A stretch of 64,000 bases of DNA, taken from NCBI RefSeq assembly GCF_000622405.1, contig NZ_JASF01000005.1:2976001-3040000 (forward strand), in the 5' to 3' direction. The translations under genes were made by a program, and so were the position numbers. Origin of the DNA: Sulfitobacter donghicola DSW-25 = KCTC 12864 = JCM 14565 (GTDB lineage: Bacteria > Pseudomonadota > Alphaproteobacteria > Rhodobacterales > Rhodobacteraceae). Positions 8,764 through 15,528 of the stretch are shown one piece after another. The notes under the pieces are model-generated. The model ran no database searches and was not told the DNA's origin. It saw only the letters and a list, made by a program, of their open reading frames with translations. How positions within the stretch are numbered: the first letter of the stretch is position 1; each line of letters begins with the position of its first letter.

Positions 8764-9498
8764 TCAATCGCCTTGTGTCGCGTGCGCGGCAAAGACACCC
8801 GCTCCTAGGGATTGGGTTTCATCTTCTAACGCGCTCAGGCCTTGTAATACCTCGATATCATTTTGTGCTTCGATGGCATCGGCAATCTGGATATGCAGGG
8901 CAATGATCCGTTCGCGATCGCGTGCGGTAAAGGTGATCATATTCATCAGCGGCTGCATGGCCTCTACCGCGCCCGCCAATTGGTAGGACAGGACAGGGTT
9001 GCCTGCGCCATCTACCAAAGCGCGGTGAAAAGCCACGTCCGAGGCGCAAAAGGTTTCATCCGTCAGACCGGGCTGCGCTTGTCGGTGAATTTCGGCCCGC
9101 ATCGCTGCAAGGTGATCTGCGCTGCGCCTCTTGGCGGACAGGGCGGCGCAGGATCGCTCTAGCGCAAAGCGGGCTTCGCAAGCGGCCTCGAAGCTGACCG
9201 AGTTCATGGATAGCAAAAGGGTTGAGGTTGTGATCTGTTGGGCATAGGCCTCTTCAAAGCTGATCCGATTGACAAATGCACCACCCGATGCGCCGCGTTG
9301 TGTGCGGATCAGCGATTGTGCTGCAAGCCTTTTCAGGGCTTCGCGCACCGTGGGGCGAGACACATCAAAATGATTAGCCAGCTCTGCTTCGGAGGGGAGC
9401 CGTTGATCGACGATTAGCCGCCCTGCGATGATCTCTTCGCGGATGGCGGTTGCGATCTGGGCTGAAAGGTCGGTGGTGTTCTTTGGATCAATTTTCAT
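8764..9498 (-). CDS. GntR/FadR-family transcriptional regulator (FCD domain)
   Basis: A 244-residue regulator. Residues 1-75 form a winged helix-turn-helix with the GntR pattern (LPSEAELANHFDVSRPTVRE and GGAFV). The rest is an all-helical FCD ligand-binding domain, with the metal/ligand residues D and H visible in SDVAFHRALV. FCD regulators usually bind a carboxylic acid and control the adjacent genes. It is transcribed away from the DinB-family gene, and two copies of TGTCTKACA lie just upstream of its start, probably its own operators. The effector cannot be deduced. Confidence 0.93.
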   Translation of the reverse strand: MKIDPKNTTDLSAQIATAIREEIIAGRLIVDQRLPSEAELANHFDVSRPTVREALKRLAAQSLIRTQRGASGGAFVNRISFEEAYAQQITTSTLLLSMNSVSFEAACEARFALERSCAALSAKRRSADHLAAMRAEIHRQAQPGLTDETFCASDVAFHRALVDGAGNPVLSYQLAGAVEAMQPLMNMITFTARDRERIIALHIQIADAIEAQNDIEVLQGLSALEDETQSLGAGVFAAHATQGD

Positions 9499-9501
9499 AT
9501 G

Positions 9502-9543
9502 TCTTACATTTAGTGTTTGGCAAAATTGTAATTGTCTGACATT
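9502..9543. promoter_or_regulatory. two candidate GntR operator copies
   Basis: TGTCTTACA (9502-9510) and TGTCTGACA (9535-9543) differ at one base and start 33 bp apart, about three helical turns. Each is a near palindrome (TGT-n3-ACA). They sit between the GntR regulator start and the divergent DinB gene. Confidence 0.5.
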
Positions 9544-9667
9544 AATTTTGCAATCTCTGACTCGGGCTATGACAGCTACCTAGTGAGAGGTGTTGGTTTT
9601 TGGCGCTAGGCCGGATGACATGCATAAACCGGCCCATATTTTCGTGGCCCTCGGGAGGGAAGACAGC

Positions 9668-10177
9668 ATGGTCGAAAAGGAATTTGTTTTGCATATGGCG
9701 CGTTATAACACGTGGCAAAACAACCAGTTGCGAAAGATTGTTCAAGCTATGGACGACGGCGAGCTCAAGGCTGACCGCTGCGCATTCTTCGGGTCGATCT
9801 TTAACACGCTCAATCACCTTCTTTGGGGAGATACGATCTGGATGAGCCGCTGGTACAGCGATATCGCTACGCCAAAGACAAGCATTGCGGAAAGCATTTC
9901 GATGACGCCTACCATCGGAGCATGGGATGCCGAGCGTTTTCGCATGGACGGTCGCATCCGGATCTGGGCGCAGACCCTGTCCAATGTCGATTTGCGTCAG
10001 GATATCAGCTGGTTCTCGGGGGCAATTCAACAAGATGTCACAAAGCCGATGGGCCTTTGCGTTGCGCATATGTTCAACCACCAAACGCATCATCGCGGGC
10101 AAATCAGCCAGATGTTGTCGGCGGCGGGCATTACACCTCCGGTTTCGGATTTGGTTTTTATGCCAGAGGATGTGTAG
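9668..10177 (+). CDS. DinB family protein
   Basis: A 169-residue four-helix-bundle protein. It has the metal-site pattern of the DinB/YfiT group: a histidine in NHLLWGD near residue 50 and HQTHHRGQ near residue 135. Members include thiol-dependent S-transferases (mycothiol, bacillithiol and glutathione users) and many proteins of unknown role. The start was set at 9668 because GGGAGGGA lies 7 bases upstream; the frame is open further upstream but without such a site. It is divergent from the GntR regulator, which may control it. Confidence 0.88.
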   Translation: MVEKEFVLHMARYNTWQNNQLRKIVQAMDDGELKADRCAFFGSIFNTLNHLLWGDTIWMSRWYSDIATPKTSIAESISMTPTIGAWDAERFRMDGRIRIWAQTLSNVDLRQDISWFSGAIQQDVTKPMGLCVAHMFNHQTHHRGQISQMLSAAGITPPVSDLVFMPEDV

Positions 10178-10277
10178 CGGCAAAAATCACCGGCCCCTTG
10201 GGGCAATGTGAAAAATGAGAGTTCCCAGACCTTTTAAAAAACGGTTTTGGGTATTTTGGGTGAAAAATAACGCGGGG

Positions 10278-10289
10278 CTGAGGCCTCAG
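10278..10289. promoter_or_regulatory. 12-bp perfect palindrome before acuI
   Basis: CTGAGGCCTCAG is a perfect dyad ending 14 bases before the acuI ATG. It overlaps the region where the ribosome would load, so a protein bound there, or a hairpin in the mRNA, could block expression. No regulator is known for it. Confidence 0.4.
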
Positions 10290-10303
10290 AAAGAGAATAG
10301 AAA

Positions 10304-11290
10304 ATGTTCAATGCACTGATCGTAAATAAGGATGACGAGGGCCAGACCTCGGCTGCGATTACGCAAATTTCCGAAGACCAGCTTCCCGCAGGTGAGGTGC
10401 TGGTTGCGGTTGAATATACCACCGTTAACTACAAAGACGGCCTATGCATGAGCCCGGGCGGCGGTGGTCTGGTGCGCAACTATCCGCATGTACCTGGCAT
10501 TGATTTTTCCGGCACGGTCGAGGCCTCCTCGGATGATCGTTATAAGGTCGGCGATAAGGTTGTTCTAACAGGATGGCGCGTGGGCGAGGCCCATTGGGGC
10601 GGTTATGCGCAAAAGGCGCGTGTAAAGGCAGATTGGCTTGTGCCGCTGCCTGCTGGCCTTGATACCCGTCAGGCGATGGCTGTTGGCACGGCTGGCTTTA
10701 CCTCGATGCTGTCGGTGATGGCGCTGGAGGATCAGGGGATCAAGTCTGGTCCCGTTTTGGTAACGGGTGCTGCGGGGGGCGTTGGCTCGGTTGCGGTCGC
10801 GATTTTGGCGAACCTTGGTTACAAGGTTGCTGGTGTCACTGGGCGGCCTGAAACCGCGGATTATCTGACCGCCCTTGGCGCCTCTCAGATTGTGGCCCGT
10901 GAGGAGATCAACGAAACGGTAAAACGTCCGCTAGAGGGCGAGACATGGGGCGGTTGTGTTGATGCGGTCGGTGGCGCGATGCTGGCTCGCGTGCTGGGCC
11001 AGATGGAATATGGCGCTTCGGTTGCTGCTGTTGGTTTGGCTGGTGGCGCGGCGCTGCCTGCAACGGTTATTCCCTTCCTGCTGCGCGGTGTGAATTTGTT
11101 GGGTATTGATAGTGTTATGCAGCCCTATGAAAACCGCCTGCGCGCGTGGGAGCGTGTGGCCAAAGACCTTCCAATGGACAAATTGGAAGATATGGTTGTT
11201 CCCGCTACTTTGTCAGATTTGCCAAAGCTGACCGCTGACATCCTGAAGGGGGACGTCAAAGGCCGTGTTGTGGTTGACGTTAACGCCTAA
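10304..11290 (+). CDS. acuI: acrylyl-CoA reductase (NADPH), MDR superfamily
   Basis: A 328-residue zinc-independent medium-chain reductase of the YhdH/AcuI type. The N-terminus has the substrate-domain segment YTTVNYKDGL, and the Rossmann fold shows VLVTGAAGGVGSVAVAI followed by GVTGRPE, which recognises the NADPH phosphate. AcuI reduces the toxic acryloyl-CoA to propionyl-CoA and is central to DMSP and acrylate handling in marine roseobacters. No DMSP lyase or dmd gene is beside it here, so the DMSP link is family knowledge only. Confidence 0.88.
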   Translation: MFNALIVNKDDEGQTSAAITQISEDQLPAGEVLVAVEYTTVNYKDGLCMSPGGGGLVRNYPHVPGIDFSGTVEASSDDRYKVGDKVVLTGWRVGEAHWGGYAQKARVKADWLVPLPAGLDTRQAMAVGTAGFTSMLSVMALEDQGIKSGPVLVTGAAGGVGSVAVAILANLGYKVAGVTGRPETADYLTALGASQIVAREEINETVKRPLEGETWGGCVDAVGGAMLARVLGQMEYGASVAAVGLAGGAALPATVIPFLLRGVNLLGIDSVMQPYENRLRAWERVAKDLPMDKLEDMVVPATLSDLPKLTADILKGDVKGRVVVDVNA

Positions 11291-11301
11291 CCCTTAAAGA
11301 A

Positions 11302-11350
11302 CGCCCTGTTCCACAACAGCCGCTGTCGCAGCGCAATGTGGGGTAGGGCG
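11302..11350 (+). other. imperfect long hairpin downstream of acuI
   Basis: Three nested pairings line up: CGCCCT (11302-11307) with AGGGCG (11345-11350), CCACA (11311-11315) with TGTGG (11337-11341), and CGCTG (11321-11325) with CAGCG (11329-11333) around a TCG loop. There is no U-run after it, so it is not a classic terminator. Confidence 0.5.
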
Positions 11351-11617
11351 GCAATCCCTCAAAACTCCATCAGCATTCGGATTGTCTGGCGCCGCGCGGC
11401 AGCGCAGTAACGCAATGGTGCTAACGCGAGATCAAGGAAAACCTTGGTGGAAATCCGCTCTTGGCTTAGGCTGAAGCTGCATAACGTAGCATGGGAGGAA
11501 CCAGCCAAGGGCGCGCCAAGGAACGTTAGGGCTGCGCATATCCGGCTGGTCGAGAAAGCTGCGTTTGCGGATTGAACCTAGGTTGGCCCGATGTTCCCCC
11601 CCCTCCCGAAAGGCCAG

Positions 11618-11639
11618 AAAACCGAAATTATTCGGTTTT
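11618..11639 (+). terminator. hairpin with U-tail before the CFA synthase gene
   Basis: AAAACCGAA / TTCGGTTTT pairs perfectly over 9 bp around an ATTA loop, with the 3' arm ending in TTTT. It lies 18 bases before the CFA synthase ATG, a position suitable for ending an upstream small RNA or for attenuation. Confidence 0.65.
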
Positions 11640-11657
11640 CCCAAAGCGGAGGTATGT

Positions 11658-12866
11658 ATGGTTTTAACATCCACAGAAGGGCAAAGCGATCTGCCGCGAT
11701 ATTTTGCGAAAGTGTTTAATGTCGCGTCAAATTTGAACTATGGGCGGCTTGATTTCATCTTGTCTGACGGGCGCCATTTCAGGGTAGAAGGCACATCCGC
11801 CGGCCCCGTGGCCCAGCTTCATGTGCATCATGACGATTTGTTTGTGCGCCTGATCCGCGAGGGGGATCTGGGGTTTAGCGATGCATATCTGGATGGATGG
11901 TGGAGCACGCCTGACCTGCAAGCCTTTATGGATTTTGTACATGCCGACAACGATGTGATTTATGACGGCTTTCCTGGCATGGGGATCGTCAGGATGTTTG
12001 AACAGCTTCGATTTTGGCTGCAGCAAAACTCTAAATCCCAAGCGCGCAAAAATATCTCTTATCACTATGACTTGGGGAATGATTTTTACGGGCTTTGGCT
12101 GGATGACACGATGAGCTATTCCAGCGCGATTTTCGATGACCCACAACAAAGCATGGAATCCGCCCAGACCGCCAAATACAAATCAATGGTGGACCAGATG
12201 GGCGTGGTTGCAGGGGATCATGTTCTGGAGATCGGCTGTGGCTGGGGGGGCTTTGCCGAATATGCCGCTGCCGAGCGGGGATTAAAGGTAACCTGCCTCA
12301 CGATCAGCGAAGAGCAGTTTAACTATGCGGTAGATCGCATTGAAAAGGCAGGGCTTTCGGGTCTTGTTGAGGTCAAGCTGCAAGATTACCGTGACGAGGC
12401 TGGTACCTATGATGGCATTGCCAGTATCGAAATGTTTGAAGCTGTGGGTGAAAAATACTGGCCGGTTTATTTTCAAACGGTCCGCCAACGGCTGAAATCG
12501 GGAAAGGCCGCGACCTTTCAGATTATCACAGTGGATGACCGCCGATGGGAGATATACAAACGCGGCGTGGATTTCATTCAGAAATACATTTTCCCAGGGG
12601 GAATGTTGCCAAGCCCGACAGTCTTGCGCAACGAAATAGAGCAGGCTGGTCTTTCGGTTGAGAAATCCATTGAATTTGGCAAAAGCTATGATCTGACCTT
12701 GCGGCGGTGGCACCAGCGCTTCAATGAAAAGTGGACCGAAATTCAATCGCTTGGCTTTGATGATCGTTTCAGGCGGATGTGGAATTTTTACCTCACATCT
12801 TGCGCAGCGACATTTGGTAGTGGAAACTGTGATGTAACGCAGATTACGGTGCGCAAGCCGATGTAG
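11658..12866 (+). CDS. cyclopropane-fatty-acyl-phospholipid synthase family protein
   Basis: A 402-residue SAM-dependent methyltransferase of the CFA synthase family. The N-terminal domain is followed by SYHYDLGNDFYGLWLD, the family hallmark, and by the SAM motif LEIGCGWGGFAEYAA. Such enzymes transfer a methylene group to double bonds of membrane lipid acyl chains at the inner membrane. The start is ATG 11658 with CGGAGG 7 bases upstream; the frame is open upstream but without support. The next gene, trgA, starts about 30 bases later, so they may be co-transcribed. Confidence 0.92.
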   Translation: MVLTSTEGQSDLPRYFAKVFNVASNLNYGRLDFILSDGRHFRVEGTSAGPVAQLHVHHDDLFVRLIREGDLGFSDAYLDGWWSTPDLQAFMDFVHADNDVIYDGFPGMGIVRMFEQLRFWLQQNSKSQARKNISYHYDLGNDFYGLWLDDTMSYSSAIFDDPQQSMESAQTAKYKSMVDQMGVVAGDHVLEIGCGWGGFAEYAAAERGLKVTCLTISEEQFNYAVDRIEKAGLSGLVEVKLQDYRDEAGTYDGIASIEMFEAVGEKYWPVYFQTVRQRLKSGKAATFQIITVDDRRWEIYKRGVDFIQKYIFPGGMLPSPTVLRNEIEQAGLSVEKSIEFGKSYDLTLRRWHQRFNEKWTEIQSLGFDDRFRRMWNFYLTSCAATFGSGNCDVTQITVRKPM

Positions 12867-12896
12867 GTTTGCATCGACTACCAAAGGAACACTCTC

Positions 12897-13337
12897 ATGC
12901 CCACAGCAGCCCGTCTTGTCGCTGGTGTACTCCTTGCCATATTGGCGTGGATACTTTCCGATCTTGTCCGCCCGTTAATGCCTGAGGGCACGGCCTTTGG
13001 TTGGTTCAACTATGTGAACGCCTTTATCGGCCTTTGGGTTGGGTGGGTTGTTATGGGGCGCCGCGCGGGGCGTGGATTTGTGCAAGGGATCAACAATGGC
13101 CTTACCGGTGTCGTCATGTTGTTTCTTTGGTGCCTTGCCGCCCATTCCTGTTGGGAGATGTTCCGCCTTGCGATGCGCAACCGATATGACGGCCCGATGG
13201 AGGCGATCACGGCGATTTTCCTGATCGGATCTGAATTCGGCGTCATGATTGCCACGGCTCCTGTGCTTGGCACGGCCTTGGTTGGGGCGTTAATCATTGG
13301 GCCAGCTGCGGATTTCGCAGCGAAACACTGGCGCTAA
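12897..13337 (+). CDS. trgA: TrgA-like membrane protein of the tellurite-resistance locus
   Basis: A 146-residue inner-membrane protein with four hydrophobic segments (about residues 6-26, 35-55, 65-85 and 105-130). The gene order here, a small membrane protein, then a Nudix protein, then cysK, is that of the trgA-trgB-cysK tellurite-resistance locus described in Rhodobacter sphaeroides. The name rests on this order plus overall likeness. It is followed by trgB after only three bases. Confidence 0.8.
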   Translation: MPTAARLVAGVLLAILAWILSDLVRPLMPEGTAFGWFNYVNAFIGLWVGWVVMGRRAGRGFVQGINNGLTGVVMLFLWCLAAHSCWEMFRLAMRNRYDGPMEAITAIFLIGSEFGVMIATAPVLGTALVGALIIGPAADFAAKHWR

Positions 13338-13340
13338 TCT

Positions 13341-14447
13341 ATGAAAAAACCTCTGTTTTTCTACGGCACATTAAGGCATGTTCCGTTGCTTGAAATCGTG
13401 CTTGGTCGTCGCTTTTCGGAGGGTCAGCTGGTGGCGGGCTTTCTGCCCGAGTTTACATGCTTTGCTGTTCAAGAGGGGCCGTTTCCGTCGTTGGTCGCTT
13501 CTGCGCAAGGTCGCGCAGAGGGGGTGGTTGTCTCGGGGTTGAGCGACGATGATATCGCCCGTCTGGATTATTATGAAGGCGGATTTGACTACGACCTGAT
13601 TGATGTCACGCTAGAGGATGGAACGGTTGCGCAGGTCTATGTTTGCGCGCCAGATCGCTGGACGACAGGGGCCAAGTGGGATTTCACGGGCTGGTGTTCG
13701 GATTGGGGTGAGATGTCATGCTTTGCCGCGACCGAGGTGATGGAGCATTTCGGCCATCGCACGCGCGATGAGGTGGCGGCCATGTTCCCTCAGATCCGCG
13801 CCAGAGCGTGGTCAAAGGTTCTGGGTGGTCGCACTGCCGCTGGGCAGGATGTTTTTGACGGTCAGGTCGAGATATTGGAAAAGCGCCGCGCTTATACTGG
13901 TTTCTTCGCCGTGGATGAGGTCAGCCTGCGCCACGAACGTTTTGATGGTGGTAAATCGCCCGTTTTGGAACGGTCGTATTTTGTCGCCGGAGATGCATCT
14001 TTGGTTTTGCCCTATGATCCTGTTCGGGATCGCGTTCTTTTGGTGGAACAAATGCGCATGGGCCCCTTGGGGCGCGGCGATACCGAGATTTGGCAACTGG
14101 AGCCTGTCGCAGGCCGCATTGATCCCGGTGAAACGCCAGAAATGGCAGCTTTTCGTGAGGCCCGCGAGGAAACCTCGCTTACTCTGACATCGTTAGAAAC
14201 GGTTGCAAAAGGTTACGCAACACCGGGGGAGTCGACCTGTTATTTTCACATGTTTGTAGGGGTGACTGATTTGCCGGATGAAATTGCCGGTGTTGGTGGT
14301 TTGGAAACTGAACATGAAAACATCCGCTCAAGGTTGATTTCCTTTAATGATTTCATGGCGATGGCCGAACGTCAGGCGCTGGCTAATACGCCGACAGCTT
14401 TGATGGCTTATTGGTTGGCGCATCACCGAAGCAGGTTGAGGTCTTGA
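13341..14447 (+). CDS. trgB: TrgB-like protein: gamma-glutamylcyclotransferase-like plus Nudix domains
   Basis: A 368-residue two-domain protein. The N-terminal part is of the AIG2/GGCT type (FFYGTLRHVPLLEIVLGRRF). The C-terminal part, from about residue 180, is a Nudix hydrolase of the ADP-ribose pyrophosphatase type; its box runs G-RIDPG-E-TPEMAAF-REAREETSL. The box keeps the catalytic RE..EE core but has Ser where the consensus has Gly. It is the second gene of the trg locus. In R. sphaeroides trgB contributes to tellurite resistance; the chemical reaction is not settled. Confidence 0.85.
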   Translation: MKKPLFFYGTLRHVPLLEIVLGRRFSEGQLVAGFLPEFTCFAVQEGPFPSLVASAQGRAEGVVVSGLSDDDIARLDYYEGGFDYDLIDVTLEDGTVAQVYVCAPDRWTTGAKWDFTGWCSDWGEMSCFAATEVMEHFGHRTRDEVAAMFPQIRARAWSKVLGGRTAAGQDVFDGQVEILEKRRAYTGFFAVDEVSLRHERFDGGKSPVLERSYFVAGDASLVLPYDPVRDRVLLVEQMRMGPLGRGDTEIWQLEPVAGRIDPGETPEMAAFREAREETSLTLTSLETVAKGYATPGESTCYFHMFVGVTDLPDEIAGVGGLETEHENIRSRLISFNDFMAMAERQALANTPTALMAYWLAHHRSRLRS

Positions 14448-14493
14448 AGCCGGAGCGCTAGATGTAAACGGGTACAAATATTGAGGTCCTCTG

Positions 14494-15528
14494 ATGCATG
14501 TAGCGCGCGATCTGGAACAAGCTGTGGGCAATACGCCCCTAATCAAACTGCGCGGAGCCAGCGCGCAAACCGGTTGTGAGATTTACGGTAAGGCCGAATT
14601 CTTGAACCCTGGTCAATCGGTCAAAGACCGTGCGGCACTGTTTATCATCCGTGATGCGATTGCCCGTGGCGATCTGAAACCCGGTGGCACAATCGTTGAA
14701 GGGACAGCGGGGAACACCGGCATTGGCCTTGCTTTGGTCGGGGCGTCTATGGGGTTTAAGACGGTTATCGTCATCCCAGAGACCCAGTCAGAAGAGAAAA
14801 AGATGATGCTGCGCCTTACGGGGGCTGAGCTTATTCAGGTTCCAGCGGCGCCTTATCGCAACCCCAACAACTTTATCCATTATTCGGAGCGCCTTGCGAA
14901 ATCTTTGGCACGCGACACCAATGAAGGTGTGATCTGGGCGAACCAATTCGACAACACCGCCAACCGCCAATCCCACATTGAAACAACTGGTCCCGAGATT
15001 TGGGAGCAAACAGACGGCAAGGTCGACGGGTTCATCTGCGCTGTTGGCTCTGGCGGCACATTGGCGGGAACTGGCATGGCGTTGCAGCCCAAAGGCGTAA
15101 AGATCGGCATCGCCGATCCGGATGGTGCGGCGCTATATAACTATTATACCAAGGGCGAGTTGAGCACTGAGGGTGGATCAATCGCGGAAGGGATCGGACA
15201 GGTTCGGATCACCCGCAACCTTGAAGGGTTCAAACCCGATTTTGCCTACAACATTCCAGACGCCGAAGCGCTGCCTGTTGTGTTTGATTTGCTAAAGAAC
15301 GAAGGTCTTTGCCTTGGGGCGTCTTCTGGGGTGAATATTGCGGGTGCCATTCGCATGGCCCGTGAAATGGGGCCAGGGCATACGATTGTGACGATGCTGT
15401 GCGACTATGGCACGCGCTATCAATCCAAACTGTTCAATCCTGCATTCCTAAAAGAAAAAAACCTGCCCGTACCAGATTGGCTTGATCGCGAGGCGGCGCA
15501 GCTTCCATCGGTGTTTGAGGACGTATGA
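14494..15528 (+). CDS. cysK: cysteine synthase A
   Basis: A 344-residue PLP enzyme. The PLP lysine lies in NPGQSVKDRAA, the substrate loop in GTAGNTGIGLALVG, and the phosphate-binding glycines in GSGGTLAGT. It forms L-cysteine from O-acetylserine and sulfide. It is slightly longer than typical CysK (about 310), like the trg-linked homologues. Linkage to trgAB fits the known connection between cysteine metabolism and tellurite resistance. Its stop overlaps the start of the downstream channel gene by four bases. Confidence 0.93.
   Translation: MHVARDLEQAVGNTPLIKLRGASAQTGCEIYGKAEFLNPGQSVKDRAALFIIRDAIARGDLKPGGTIVEGTAGNTGIGLALVGASMGFKTVIVIPETQSEEKKMMLRLTGAELIQVPAAPYRNPNNFIHYSERLAKSLARDTNEGVIWANQFDNTANRQSHIETTGPEIWEQTDGKVDGFICAVGSGGTLAGTGMALQPKGVKIGIADPDGAALYNYYTKGELSTEGGSIAEGIGQVRITRNLEGFKPDFAYNIPDAEALPVVFDLLKNEGLCLGASSGVNIAGAIRMAREMGPGHTIVTMLCDYGTRYQSKLFNPAFLKEKNLPVPDWLDREAAQLPSVFEDV

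Larger units (their letters stand above)
11291..11657. other. structured non-coding region between acuI and the CFA synthase gene
   Basis: This 367-base gap holds no convincing gene. It contains a long multi-segment hairpin right after acuI (11302-11350), a small CAAGG/CCTTG hairpin (11433-11446), a run CCCCCCCCTCCC near 11597, and a perfect terminator-like hairpin (11618-11639) just before the ribosome site GGAGG of the next gene. It may be a long leader or a small RNA. Confidence 0.5.

Noticed and set aside
11432..11674. 80-codon minus-strand frame before the CFA synthase
   Set aside because: No ribosome site or motif, and it overlaps the terminator hairpin and the start of the CFA gene.
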